From an uncultured Alistipes sp. (lineage in GTDB: Bacteria; Bacteroidota; Bacteroidia; Bacteroidales; Rikenellaceae), in the NCBI GenBank assembly GCA_944321955.1, contig CALUNG010000004.1, forward strand, positions 1 to 64,000: 64,000 nucleotides of DNA, written 5' to 3'. A program made the position numbers and the translations under genes. Positions 9,129 to 17,770 of this stretch are shown here, piece by piece. Below the pieces are notes generated by a model. That model made no database searches, was not told where the DNA came from, and worked only from the letters and a program-made list of their open reading frames with translations. The first letter of the stretch is position 1; each line of letters starts with the position of its first letter.

Positions 9129-9136
9129 TATATTTA
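9129..9136 (+). promoter_or_regulatory. Possible -7 box for the ABC exporter gene
   Basis: TATATTTA differs from TAnnTTTG only at the last base and lies 31 bases before the ATG at 9168. Weak evidence on its own. Confidence 0.35.
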
Positions 9137-9167
9137 CCCGCTCTAACAGAATAAACCAGAACCGCAC

Positions 9168-10997
9168 ATGTTCAAAACATATATCAGGCTGCTGGGTTTT
9201 GCCAAACCGCTGAGCCGTTACGCCGTTCCCTACTTTTTCTATGCGGCCCTGCATGCCATCTTCAACACGTTCAACTACGTGATGATCATCCCGATCCTCG
9301 ATACGATGTTCTCGGAGGGATATCAGTTCACGCCGGTCTACGAGATGCCGCATGTAAGACTCAACGGCGAGTTCCTGTCCGAGTTTCTAAACTATCTCTA
9401 TACCATTACCTTCGGCGAGTACAAGGTCATCAACGTGCTGTTGCTGCTGGCCATAGTGCTGCTGGTGACCAACTTCCTGAGCAACCTGTTCCGCTATCTG
9501 GGGGCATATACCGTCGAGTCGATGCGTGCCAATACGCTTCAGCGCATGCGCAACGACATGTTCGAGAACATCATAGGCATGAACGTCGGCTACTTCAGCG
9601 ACCAGCGCAAGGGCGACATCATCTCGAAAATCACTTCGGACGTGATGATGGTTCAGTTCTGCATAACCAATACCCTGCAGGTGGCCTTCCGCGAGCCCTT
9701 CCTCATTATCGGATTCCTCTTCCTGATGTTCAGCATATCGTGGGAACTGTCGATCTTCTCGATCATCTTCCTGCCGCTGGTGGGAGTGGTTATCGGCAGT
9801 ATCGTCAAGCGCCTGCGTCATCCCGCAAAGAAGGGTCAGGAGCGCATGGGCGACATGGTTAGCGTGCTGGACGAGGCCCTTTCGGGCATCAAGGTGGTCA
9901 AGAGCTATACGGCCGAGGGGTATGTCAAGCGCAAGTTCCGCAATCTGAATGCCGAGTTCACGCGTCTGGTGCTGTCGATGGCCCGCAAGCAGCAGCTGGC
10001 CTCGCCCATGAGCGAGTTTCTGGGAATTTCGGCCGTGTCGGTGATATTGATTTTCGGCGGCATGCTGGTGATGAACGGATCGCTCAGTGCGGCCGGGTTC
10101 ATCGCCTTCATTGCGGCCTTCTCGCAGATCACGCGTCCGGTACGTTCGTTCATCGACCAGTTCGCAAACATCAATCAGGGTATCGCCGCCGGCGAACGTA
10201 TCTTCTCGATCATCGATGCCCGCAGCGAGATTACCGACGCTCCCGATGCCGTAGCTTTCGAGGGATTGAAGGACCGCATCGAGTTCCGCAACGTATGTTT
10301 CAGCTATGACGGTTCGCGCGAGGTTCTCGAGAACATCTCGTTCGAGATACGCAAGGGCGAGACCGTGGCGATAGTAGGTCCGTCGGGAGGCGGCAAGTCG
10401 ACGCTGAGTGAGCTGATACCGCGTTTCTACGACACCACGTCGGGCGACATCCTGATCGACGGACGCAGCATACGCAGATATACGCAGGAGAGCCTTCGCG
10501 AACACATGAGCGTCGTGGCTCAGGAGACGGTCCTGTTCAACGACACGATCGAGGGCAACATAGCATTGGGAAAGGCCGGCGCTACGCACGAGGAGGTCGT
10601 CGAGGCCGCCAAGGTGGCCAACGCCCACAGCTTCATCATGGAGGCTCCCGAGGGGTACGGAACGAATATCGGCGATCGGGGCGTGAAGCTCTCGGGCGGC
10701 CAGCGCCAGCGACTGAGCATTGCGCGTGCCGTGCTGAAGAACCCCGAGGTGCTGATCCTCGACGAGGCCACGTCGGCACTCGACACCGAGAGCGAGATGC
10801 TGGTGCAGGAGGCTCTCAATTCACTGCTCAAGGGACGTACGTCGGTTGTCATCGCCCACCGTCTGAGCACCATCCACAATGCCGACAAGATCATCGTGAT
10901 CGATCAGGGCCGCATCGCCGAACAGGGCACCCATGCGTCGCTCATGGCTCTCGGCGGCATCTACGCCAAACTTATCGAGATGCAGAACATCGCATAG
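9168..10997 (+). CDS. MsbA-like ABC exporter (fused membrane and ATPase domains)
   Basis: Half-transporter of the ABCB/MsbA type that would dimerise in the inner membrane to export lipids or other hydrophobic compounds. Residues 1-345 are the six-helix membrane domain with coupling sequences typical of the type-IV exporter fold. Residues 365-609 are the ATPase with Walker A GPSGGGKST, Q-loop in VVAQETVLF, signature LSGGQRQR, Walker B VLILDEAT and switch histidine in AHRLST. At 609 aa it has the usual length. It is likely a single-gene unit, ending at a strong hairpin. MsbA-like lipid A flipping is the family default, but multidrug export is possible. Confidence 0.9.
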   Translation: MFKTYIRLLGFAKPLSRYAVPYFFYAALHAIFNTFNYVMIIPILDTMFSEGYQFTPVYEMPHVRLNGEFLSEFLNYLYTITFGEYKVINVLLLLAIVLLVTNFLSNLFRYLGAYTVESMRANTLQRMRNDMFENIIGMNVGYFSDQRKGDIISKITSDVMMVQFCITNTLQVAFREPFLIIGFLFLMFSISWELSIFSIIFLPLVGVVIGSIVKRLRHPAKKGQERMGDMVSVLDEALSGIKVVKSYTAEGYVKRKFRNLNAEFTRLVLSMARKQQLASPMSEFLGISAVSVILIFGGMLVMNGSLSAAGFIAFIAAFSQITRPVRSFIDQFANINQGIAAGERIFSIIDARSEITDAPDAVAFEGLKDRIEFRNVCFSYDGSREVLENISFEIRKGETVAIVGPSGGGKSTLSELIPRFYDTTSGDILIDGRSIRRYTQESLREHMSVVAQETVLFNDTIEGNIALGKAGATHEEVVEAAKVANAHSFIMEAPEGYGTNIGDRGVKLSGGQRQRLSIARAVLKNPEVLILDEATSALDTESEMLVQEALNSLLKGRTSVVIAHRLSTIHNADKIIVIDQGRIAEQGTHASLMALGGIYAKLIEMQNIA

Positions 10998-11022
10998 CGG
11001 TCGCTGCGGACCGGAACGACAT

Positions 11023-11056
11023 GCCGTCGCGGAGTGCAGCTCCGCGGCGGTTTTTG
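11023..11056 (+). terminator. Terminator after the ABC exporter gene
   Basis: GCCGTCGCGGAG pairs with CTCCGCGGCGGT (one mismatch, one G-U) around a 5-base loop, followed directly by TTTTTG. Confidence 0.8.
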
Positions 11057-11128
11057 TTGCGGATGCACGGCCGCAATGTTCCGTGCCGATTGTTGCCCGT
11101 AGGGTGTACCATATCCGGATATTATGCT

Positions 11129-11136
11129 TATCTTTA
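11129..11136 (+). promoter_or_regulatory. Possible -7 box for the DUF362 gene
   Basis: TATCTTTA is one base off TAnnTTTG, 37 bases before the ATG at 11174; no convincing -33 box. Confidence 0.35.
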
Positions 11137-11173
11137 CGTGACAATGAATCGGTTATAGGAAACCTGCCATATC

Positions 11174-12520
11174 ATGAAAGGCTTACAGCATGTCAATTCC
11201 GGCCGACGTTCGGCCGGATACGTATTCAGGGCCGTATCGCTTGCGGCCATCGCTTTTGCCGCCGTCATGCCTGCGGCATGTGCGCAACCCGAGATCAGGA
11301 CCGAGCTGCCCGTCAGGCAGACGCTTGCACCGTTGTCGCCCGTCGGCGAGGCGCGCGGCGTCAACCCCGGTCGCGTGGCGTGGAGCCATGCTCCCGGTGC
11401 CGCCAGCTGGGACGGAGGCGACGGATTCTGGTTCGATGATGCCTTCAATTCGCAGCAGGCCTGCGACTGGCTCGTCGAGAGTGCCCTCTGCACGCTTACG
11501 GGCACGCAGTCGGCAGCCGAGGCATGGAACGTCCTCTTCGTCTCTTCGAACCGCGAACGTCAGCGCGGTGATCGCGGCTACGAGGTCGGCGAGACCGTGA
11601 CGATCAAGATCAACAACAACAATACCTACTCGCACGACGACAACGGGGAGATCAACGCCTCGCCGCAGATGGTGCTTGCTCTTCTTCGGAGCCTTGTCGG
11701 TCAGGGCGGCGTGCCGCAGGTCAACATCATCGTTGCCGAACCGAGCCGTTACATTACGGATTATCTCTTCGACAAGTGTCATATGGCATTCCCGGAGGTG
11801 CGCTACCTCGACAATTCCGGCGGCGACGGGCGTGTTAAGGCCGAATACAGGGCCGACGCCATGGTCTACTCGCAGGACAACGGCCAGCTGGCGCGCGGCA
11901 TCGCCACGGCCTTCACCGATGCCGACTATGTCATCAACATGGCGCTGCTGAAAGGCCACGTCGGACAGGGCGTGACGCTGTGCGGCAAGAACTGGTACGG
12001 TACGATGAGCATACACTCCGACTGGCGCAGGAACTTTCACAACAACTTCAACCAGAGCCGCGACGGGTCGCCCAAATATATCACCTTCGTCGACTTCATG
12101 GGTCACGGCTATCTGGGCGGCAAGTGCATGCTTTACCTTGTCGACGGGCTCTACGGATGCCGCAACGTGGGCGGCAAACCGGGGCCGAAGTGGAGTATGG
12201 AGCCATTCGGCGGCAATTGGCCCTGTTCGCTGTTTGCGAGCCAGGATCCGGTGGCCATCGACATGGTTGGAGTCGATTTCCTGACCAACGAGTTCCCGGA
12301 CATGCCCGACGTCGACTATTCGGACATGTATCTGTCTGAAGCGGCTCAGGCCGGCAATGCCCCGTCGGGTACGGTTTACGACCCCGAAGGCGACGGCATG
12401 CGCCTCGGAAGCCTCGGCGTGGCGGAACATTGGGACAACGCCACGGACAAGCGCTATTCGCGTAATCTGGGGCGCGGCGATGGTATCGAGCTGGTGCTTG
12501 TGGAGAAGGATTTCCGATAG
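11174..12520 (+). CDS. Secreted DUF362-domain protein
   Basis: A 448-aa protein with an N-terminal hydrophobic signal (about residues 18-36, ending AACAQ), so probably exported or lipid-anchored at that cysteine. The body resembles DUF362: a KINNNNTYSH segment, a long alpha/beta core with the motif INMALLKGH-x-GQGVTLCGKNWYG, and a C-terminal DPVAIDMVGVDFL. Many DUF362 proteins carry 2x4Fe-4S ferredoxin motifs; here the cysteines are scattered and no C-x2-C-x2-C motif is present, so an electron-transfer role is not supported. The substrate is unknown. Own candidate promoter and terminator make it a single-gene unit. Confidence 0.8.
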   Translation: MKGLQHVNSGRRSAGYVFRAVSLAAIAFAAVMPAACAQPEIRTELPVRQTLAPLSPVGEARGVNPGRVAWSHAPGAASWDGGDGFWFDDAFNSQQACDWLVESALCTLTGTQSAAEAWNVLFVSSNRERQRGDRGYEVGETVTIKINNNNTYSHDDNGEINASPQMVLALLRSLVGQGGVPQVNIIVAEPSRYITDYLFDKCHMAFPEVRYLDNSGGDGRVKAEYRADAMVYSQDNGQLARGIATAFTDADYVINMALLKGHVGQGVTLCGKNWYGTMSIHSDWRRNFHNNFNQSRDGSPKYITFVDFMGHGYLGGKCMLYLVDGLYGCRNVGGKPGPKWSMEPFGGNWPCSLFASQDPVAIDMVGVDFLTNEFPDMPDVDYSDMYLSEAAQAGNAPSGTVYDPEGDGMRLGSLGVAEHWDNATDKRYSRNLGRGDGIELVLVEKDFR

Positions 12521-12546
12521 GGGCACAGTCCCCGTAAACGACAAGG

Positions 12547-12577
12547 CGGCCGGACACCATCAGTGTCCGGCCGTTTT
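12547..12577 (+). terminator. Terminator after the DUF362 gene
   Basis: An 11-bp perfect stem (12547-12557 with 12563-12573), 5-base loop, followed by TTTTG. It lies between convergent genes but the T-run favours the plus strand. Confidence 0.85.
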
Positions 12578-12649
12578 GTTCATTCGGGGAGTCTCCGGAG
12601 GTTATGTAACAATTTTCCTGCCTGACCCGGCGAAGCCGTCGTGGCGGGG

Positions 12650-13894
12650 TCAGGGGTTCAGCCCGAGTGCCGAGATATAGCCTGCGTTTTTGGTGCAGTT
12701 TTCGAACCGGCAGTTCTCGAGATACTCCTCCATTGCCTGACGGGCGACGGCCATGTCGGGCCGGTTCTCGCGTATTGCGGCGTATGTCGTGCGGTCGGCG
12801 CCGGTGAAGTCGACCAGCGTCTGCCACTCTGCGGGCAGCGGTACGCTGACGAACGAACGCGTGGTATCGAGCCGCTTGTATGTCCAGAATGTCCAGCCGA
12901 TGCCGGCATCGTCGAGGGCCTTGCGGAAGTCGGCAACCCATTCGTCGGTATTCTCGCCCGTCTCGCCCATGTACATGGGACGTTTGGAGATGTCGCGGAA
13001 ACGCACGAATCCGGCAAGCGACCCGGCCGTGGGCGGGCATTTGTAGATGTGGCACGAGTAGATGAGGTTGCTGTCGGCGTCGAAGTCCGTATATACACCC
13101 TCGAAACGGGTGTTCCACTGTGCACCGGCGTATATGACGATGTGGTTGCGGTCGTAGCGGCGTATGGCTTCGGTGGTGCGTTTGAGCAGCGGTTCGAGGC
13201 ATCGGTTGAGCGAGTCGCGGTTCTCGAAGTAGTGGGCTATGGGTTCGTTCATGAGGTCGTAACCGAGGATCGCGGGTTCGTCGGCATAGCGGCGCGCTAT
13301 GCGGCACCAGATGTCCATGTATTTTACCTGCGCCTCCTCGCTCTCGAAGAGCCACGGATAGCCGTACGAGTCGTCGATGTTGTCTCCGGTCTGGCCGTCC
13401 GGACAGTCGTGCATGTCGAGTATGATGCGCAGCCCGGCCTTTCGGCACCAGCCGACTACGCGGTCGATGATGCGGAAACCCTCTTCGGCCGAGGTCATGC
13501 CCAGATAAGGTTCGTCCGTGAGCAGCTTGTAGTGGAAGGGCAGGCGTACGGTCGTGGCTCCGGTCGAGGCTATGTAGCGTATGTCCTCTTCGGTGATGTA
13601 GTTCTCGACGAAACGGCGCCAGAAACTGTCGGTGAACTCCTCGCCCACAGCCTGACACAGGGCTTCGTCGATGAAGTGAGCCGAGTTGGCCCTGTTGCCG
13701 AACTTGAAGATGTATCCTTCGGGATTGAGCCAGTGCCCGAGATTGGTGCCGCGTATCTCGAACCTGTTGCCTTCGCCGTCGACCAGACCTGTGCCTTCGA
13801 CACGGATGAAGTCCCGGTTACGGCCTGCCGGCGAACAGCAGCACATCAGCGCCAGGAGTGCCGCGGCCACGGAGTAAAGAATCGTCTGTTTCAT
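12650..13894 (-). CDS. GH5-family glycoside hydrolase, probable lipoprotein
   Basis: Predicted endo- or exo-acting glycanase of 414 aa. The signal is hydrophobic and ends in three cysteines (18-20), so lipid anchoring is likely although the lipobox is atypical. Domain features: NLGHWLNPEGY at about 51-61, VRLPFHY near 116, the catalytic acid/base in YDLMNEP (Glu217) and the nucleophile in MYMGETGE (Glu311), both within the (beta/alpha)8 fold. I used the ATG at 13894; upstream in-frame sequence lies in the end of the glucuronidase gene. It starts 11 bases downstream of that gene, so the two are likely one operon acting on the same glycan. GH5 is too varied to name the substrate. Confidence 0.9.
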   Translation of the reverse strand: MKQTILYSVAAALLALMCCCSPAGRNRDFIRVEGTGLVDGEGNRFEIRGTNLGHWLNPEGYIFKFGNRANSAHFIDEALCQAVGEEFTDSFWRRFVENYITEEDIRYIASTGATTVRLPFHYKLLTDEPYLGMTSAEEGFRIIDRVVGWCRKAGLRIILDMHDCPDGQTGDNIDDSYGYPWLFESEEAQVKYMDIWCRIARRYADEPAILGYDLMNEPIAHYFENRDSLNRCLEPLLKRTTEAIRRYDRNHIVIYAGAQWNTRFEGVYTDFDADSNLIYSCHIYKCPPTAGSLAGFVRFRDISKRPMYMGETGENTDEWVADFRKALDDAGIGWTFWTYKRLDTTRSFVSVPLPAEWQTLVDFTGADRTTYAAIRENRPDMAVARQAMEEYLENCRFENCTKNAGYISALGLNP

Positions 13895-13905
13895 TATGGT
13901 TTCTT

Positions 13906-15714
13906 CTATTTTTGCCGGTAATACGATTGCAGCACGTAGAATGCCTGCTTGCGTTCGCCGCGCTCCGAAACGAGTCCCTTGCGGTTGAAGCCGTCCTGTG
14001 TCTGCGGGAGCAGCCGCCGTGCCGAACGGAAATCCTTCAGCACCCACGGCGAGATGCCCGAAACGAGCGGCATGCGTTCGTCGATCATGCGCAGCGTCTT
14101 GCGGAAGAGCTCGGCCTGATACTCCTCGGTCCAGATATCGGTCGGACGGCCGTGCCTGCCGTAGAGGGCGTCGCCACCGAATTCGCTGATGATTATGGGC
14201 TTGTCGTAGTCTATCTCCCAGCGTACGCGGTCGATCTTCTCGTTGGTGCCGTCATACCAGCCCACATACTCGTTGAAGCTTATGACGTCGACATGCCGGC
14301 TCATGTTGTCGCGTACGGAGAGGACCTCGGGACTCTTGTCGTTGCGCTCCATGGCCATCGATATCAGTCGCGTCGGGTCTTTCTGGCGGGCATAGTCGGC
14401 CAGCGATCCGAGGAAGCGGTCGCGGGCGTCGCCGTGCGGTGTCTCGTTGGCTATCGACCAGATGATCACGTTGCAGCGGTTGTGGTCGCGCTCGATCATC
14501 TCGTCGAGCTGGTTCAGCGCGTTGGCATATACGTCCTCACGCTCCCAGAGTATGGTCCAGTATACCGGTATTTCGCTCCAGACCATCAGCCCCATGCGTT
14601 CGGCCTCGCGTACCATCTGCTCGTTGTGCGGATAGTGCGCCAGACGCACGTAGTTGCAGCCGAGTTCGCGCGCCCAGCCCAGAAGGATGCGGTCCTCCTC
14701 GACCGTGGCGATGCGGCCGTTGCGGAATGCGGCCTCCTCGTGGATGCTTATGCCCTTGAGGAATATCGGTTTGCCGTTGAGCAGCAGTTCGCGGCCGCGG
14801 GTGGTGATGGTGCGGAATCCGATGCAGTCCTGCACGTTGTCGTCGTCGGTGCTTATCGTCACGTCGTAGAGTTTGGGGTCGTCGGGCGACCAGAGCGTCA
14901 GTTTGGGTGTGCGCCGCTCGAAGCGTGCCACTCCCTCGGCATCGGTCGTAGCCGCGAGCGAAATCTTCAGTTCCGGTATTTCGAACTTCACTTCACGCCC
15001 GGCTTCGCGTACGTTGAGCGCAACCGAGGCCTCTATCGTGTCGAAAGTACCCTGCTTGAGGGCGACGGTGTATGTGCGTATGTGGGTCTCGGGAACCGAT
15101 ACGAGCAGGACGTCGCGCGTAATGCCTCCGTAGTTGAACCAGTCGCAGATGACTGTCGGGATGCGTTCGGGCAGGCGTTTGTTGTCTACGGCCACGATGA
15201 GCGTGTTCTCGCCTGCGACGAGTTTGTCCGTGACGTCGAAATTGAATGGTGTATATCCGCCTTCGTGCGTGCCCACCTTTTCGCCGTTGAGGAATACGCG
15301 TGTCAGGTAGTTCGAAGCCCCGAAATAGAGGAGTTGACGTTGTCCGTCGGCGGGCTCGAAGTTGAACTTGCGGCGCAACCATACCATGCCTTCGTAACGG
15401 AAGAGTTCGGGGTCCTGCGTGTTCCAGTCGCCGGGTACGGCCATCACGGGCGAGAGGTCGAAGTCGTACTCTTTCCAGCCGGTGACGTTGTCGACCTCGA
15501 TATCCTTGAAGAACCCGTTGGGATCGGGCTGCCGGCGGTAGTTGAAGTATCCGGTCTCGAGCGGATCGGCGAAGTAGTTCCAGTAGCCGTTCAACCGTTC
15601 GGTTTGCCGTCCGTAGACGTTTTGAATGAGAGGCTCGTTGCCTTCGGTGCATTGTGCATGGCCTGCAAGGATGGCCGCGAGCGTAAGGGCCAGCAGACAT
15701 AGTGTTCTTTTCAT
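13906..15714 (-). CDS. GH2 beta-glucuronidase, secreted
   Basis: Removes terminal beta-linked glucuronate. The 602-aa protein begins with a signal peptide (cleavage after GHA, about residue 20), then the GH2 sugar-binding domain (about 35-205), an immunoglobulin-like domain (about 208-300) and the TIM barrel. The acid/base is Glu424 in WSIANETP and the nucleophile Glu511 in IISEFGG. Asn577 and Lys579 in GFNRKG match the N-x-K motif that in known gut glucuronidases contacts the glucuronate carboxylate, and it sits 66 residues after the nucleophile as expected. This makes glucuronidase more likely than galactosidase. First gene of a two-gene operon with the GH5 gene. Natural substrate (drug conjugate or polysaccharide) unknown. 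Confidence 0.9.
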   Translation of the reverse strand: MKRTLCLLALTLAAILAGHAQCTEGNEPLIQNVYGRQTERLNGYWNYFADPLETGYFNYRRQPDPNGFFKDIEVDNVTGWKEYDFDLSPVMAVPGDWNTQDPELFRYEGMVWLRRKFNFEPADGQRQLLYFGASNYLTRVFLNGEKVGTHEGGYTPFNFDVTDKLVAGENTLIVAVDNKRLPERIPTVICDWFNYGGITRDVLLVSVPETHIRTYTVALKQGTFDTIEASVALNVREAGREVKFEIPELKISLAATTDAEGVARFERRTPKLTLWSPDDPKLYDVTISTDDDNVQDCIGFRTITTRGRELLLNGKPIFLKGISIHEEAAFRNGRIATVEEDRILLGWARELGCNYVRLAHYPHNEQMVREAERMGLMVWSEIPVYWTILWEREDVYANALNQLDEMIERDHNRCNVIIWSIANETPHGDARDRFLGSLADYARQKDPTRLISMAMERNDKSPEVLSVRDNMSRHVDVISFNEYVGWYDGTNEKIDRVRWEIDYDKPIIISEFGGDALYGRHGRPTDIWTEEYQAELFRKTLRMIDERMPLVSGISPWVLKDFRSARRLLPQTQDGFNRKGLVSERGERKQAFYVLQSYYRQK

Positions 15715-15737
15715 GACAAGTCAGGGGTTTACATCAT

Positions 15738-15745
15738 CAAAGATA
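15738..15745 (-). promoter_or_regulatory. Putative -7 box for the glucuronidase-GH5 operon
   Basis: On the minus strand this reads TATCTTTG, a full TAnnTTTG match, 23 bases upstream of the start codon at 15714. No -33 box visible at the expected spacing. Confidence 0.5.
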
Positions 15746-15806
15746 CAAAATAAATGAAAGATATTGACCTGTTTGCGTCGCTTTGTGCTCATGATGTGCC
15801 GGCGTA

Positions 15807-15840
15807 ACAAAAGGCCGCATCTGAATTCAGATACGGCCTT
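15807..15840 (-). terminator. Terminator of the lipoprotein cluster
   Basis: A 14-bp stem with one mismatch (15811-15824 with 15827-15840); on the minus strand it is followed by TTTTG. It ends the three-lipoprotein run that stops at 15859. Confidence 0.8.
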
Positions 15841-15858
15841 CGTTATGTTCGGAACAGT

Positions 15859-16344
15859 CTATTCGAAGTCGCCGGTGAAATCGATATGGAACGGTTTGCC
15901 GTCGGGCAGCGTGAAGTCCACCCTGACGGTGTAGTTGTTGCCGCCGTTGTCTCCGACGAAGAAGGTGCCGTCGAGCGGACGCCTGTACTGCGAATAGAAC
16001 CGTAGCGGATCCTCGTACATGAATATGTAGTCGTCGTTGTGGTTGACATCGGCGACACTCTCCTCGCTGTCTATCCAGTACGTACGTATGCCGAAGGCGA
16101 CATAGGTCGTCATATCGGCCGACGGCGGCAGCGGAGAGAAGGTGAACATCAGATACGAGCCGTCGTTGACGCATCGCGTCGTGAGAATCTCGTACGTCGT
16201 GCCGTCAAGGTCGTACGTGCCGAGGACTTCGGCTGCGGGCTCTGTTTCTGCGTTGTCGTTTTTGTCGCAACCCGTAAGTGCGACCGCGGCCGACAGCGTC
16301 AGTGCTGCCGTAACGAGTGCGGTAAATGCTTTTCGGATCATCAT
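15859..16344 (-). CDS. Hypothetical lipoprotein, single beta-rich domain (161 aa)
   Basis: Signal peptide with lipobox ALTGC (Cys26), short acidic linker, then about 120 residues dominated by beta-strand-like alternating patterns, opening LGTYDLDGTTYEI and closing in IDFTGDFE. No family recognised. It starts 11 bases after the end of the 449-aa lipoprotein gene and is the last gene of that cluster. The opening and closing patterns resemble those of the repeats in that neighbour, suggesting a one-domain relative; this is by eye and unproven. Confidence 0.75.
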   Translation of the reverse strand: MMIRKAFTALVTAALTLSAAVALTGCDKNDNAETEPAAEVLGTYDLDGTTYEILTTRCVNDGSYLMFTFSPLPPSADMTTYVAFGIRTYWIDSEESVADVNHNDDYIFMYEDPLRFYSQYRRPLDGTFFVGDNGGNNYTVRVDFTLPDGKPFHIDFTGDFE

Positions 16345-16355
16345 CGCATGCAGTG

Positions 16356-17705
16356 TTATTCAATTACCACGGCCTCACCCGAGTAGTGGGCCTTGAGGCC
16401 GTCGTAGTTCGTTATGTCGAGGTTGAGCGTCGTGCCTTCGAGCGATACGGTGAGCGTTCCGAGCGAACCGTTGTCGTAGTTCCATGTCGAACCCTTGTAC
16501 TCGAAGACGATGCTCTTGTATGTCGAGAAGCCGACTGGCTCGCCCGTGAATGCCTCCGCCGGTGCGGTGATCTTCAGCGGATCGGCCTCCTGCATTGCCT
16601 CGACTGTGTCGATGCCTGCCGTTGTCGAGAGCCAGATGGTACGCATATCGGACGTCATGTCGACAACTACCGATGCTATGGCAGTCGATGTGCCGTCGTA
16701 TGTTATCTCGTTGGGTTCTTCGGGTGCGGCGTACATGTCGGTGCATTCGCCTTCGAACGACAGCTCGACCTGTGTGTCGGCGTTGAACTTCAACGACATC
16801 GACGCCTTGAACGAGGCCTCGCCCTGAAGCCGCGATATCGAGAATGTACCCTCGGCGCCGTCGTGGCTGTCGGTAGATACCTCGAGCATGTCGCCCGTCA
16901 TGTTGTCCACCAGGAAGATGTCGAAGTATTCGGTCGTGGTGTTGACGTCGACCGTCGTGCCGTTCTCCAGCAGCGACTCGTCCATCATGATGGCCACATA
17001 GTACGTAGCCATTTCGATCTCCTCGAAGTAGTCGATGTCGCCCGGCGTGAAGTAGAAGTATCCGAGTCCGTCCTCTACCGAATAGAACGACGCCCTCAAC
17101 ACTTTGGTCTCGCCGTTGATGGCGATGACGTTCTCCTGCGGTTTCTCGCCGGCGTATGTACCGGTGCACCTTGCCGCCACGGTATTGCCGTCGGCCAGTT
17201 TCATGTCGAGGAACAGCTCCGCGTTCTCGCCGTCGAAGTCGAAACGGCATTTGGCCGACTCGATGGCGTCGGTCGCTCCGGCACCAGCTCCTTCGAAGAG
17301 AGGTGCTGCCTCGTAAGTGCTGATTATGGTAAATGCTGCGGTCTCGGTCTTGGCATCGAACTCGACGTTGTAGAGGCTCGGGATCACCAGTACCTGTACG
17401 TATTCGCCGTTGTTGTCCACGAGCCAGTCGAACGATTCGGCTTCGGCGTTGTCGGTAGCCGTCACCATCATGTAGCCGCTGTACTCGTCGACGAATACCT
17501 TGGCTACGGCCTTCTCTTCGCCGTTGATGACTATGGTGTTCTGCTTGAGATCTTCGAGGACCGTTTCGGTGGTATCCGGATCCGGATTGGGTTCGGGATC
17601 CGGATTAGGTGTTTCGGGATCACTCTTCTGGCACGATACGGCCATGGCTGCGGCCATGAACACTACGGCCGACATCCTCATAATGGCAGATAATCTCTTT
17701 TTCAT
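16356..17705 (-). CDS. Hypothetical lipoprotein with three degenerate repeats (449 aa)
   Basis: Lipobox MAVSC (Cys25) followed by a Pro/Asp-rich linker at about 33-46. The rest divides into three similar beta-rich units at about 54-188, 190-326 and 331-449. The first two open with an N-x-I-x-I-N-G-E-x-K pattern (NTIVINGEEK, NVIAINGETK), the third more loosely (NEITYDGTS); each closes with a strand pair ending in G-x-C-T or Y-S-G-E. Function unknown; likely on the cell surface or in the outer-membrane inner leaflet. It lies 65 bases after the 368-aa lipoprotein gene and 11 before the 161-aa one. Confidence 0.78.
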   Translation of the reverse strand: MKKRLSAIMRMSAVVFMAAAMAVSCQKSDPETPNPDPEPNPDPDTTETVLEDLKQNTIVINGEEKAVAKVFVDEYSGYMMVTATDNAEAESFDWLVDNNGEYVQVLVIPSLYNVEFDAKTETAAFTIISTYEAAPLFEGAGAGATDAIESAKCRFDFDGENAELFLDMKLADGNTVAARCTGTYAGEKPQENVIAINGETKVLRASFYSVEDGLGYFYFTPGDIDYFEEIEMATYYVAIMMDESLLENGTTVDVNTTTEYFDIFLVDNMTGDMLEVSTDSHDGAEGTFSISRLQGEASFKASMSLKFNADTQVELSFEGECTDMYAAPEEPNEITYDGTSTAIASVVVDMTSDMRTIWLSTTAGIDTVEAMQEADPLKITAPAEAFTGEPVGFSTYKSIVFEYKGSTWNYDNGSLGTLTVSLEGTTLNLDITNYDGLKAHYSGEAVVIE

Positions 17706-17770
17706 ATCGACGGGGGTTTTATTATATTATTTTAATGTTGTTGTCGCATGGTTGTCTTATGCCGTCATCA

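Noticed and set aside
12650-14047. A longer GH5 start at 14047
   Set aside because: The added 51 residues overlap the glucuronidase end and disrupt the signal peptide.
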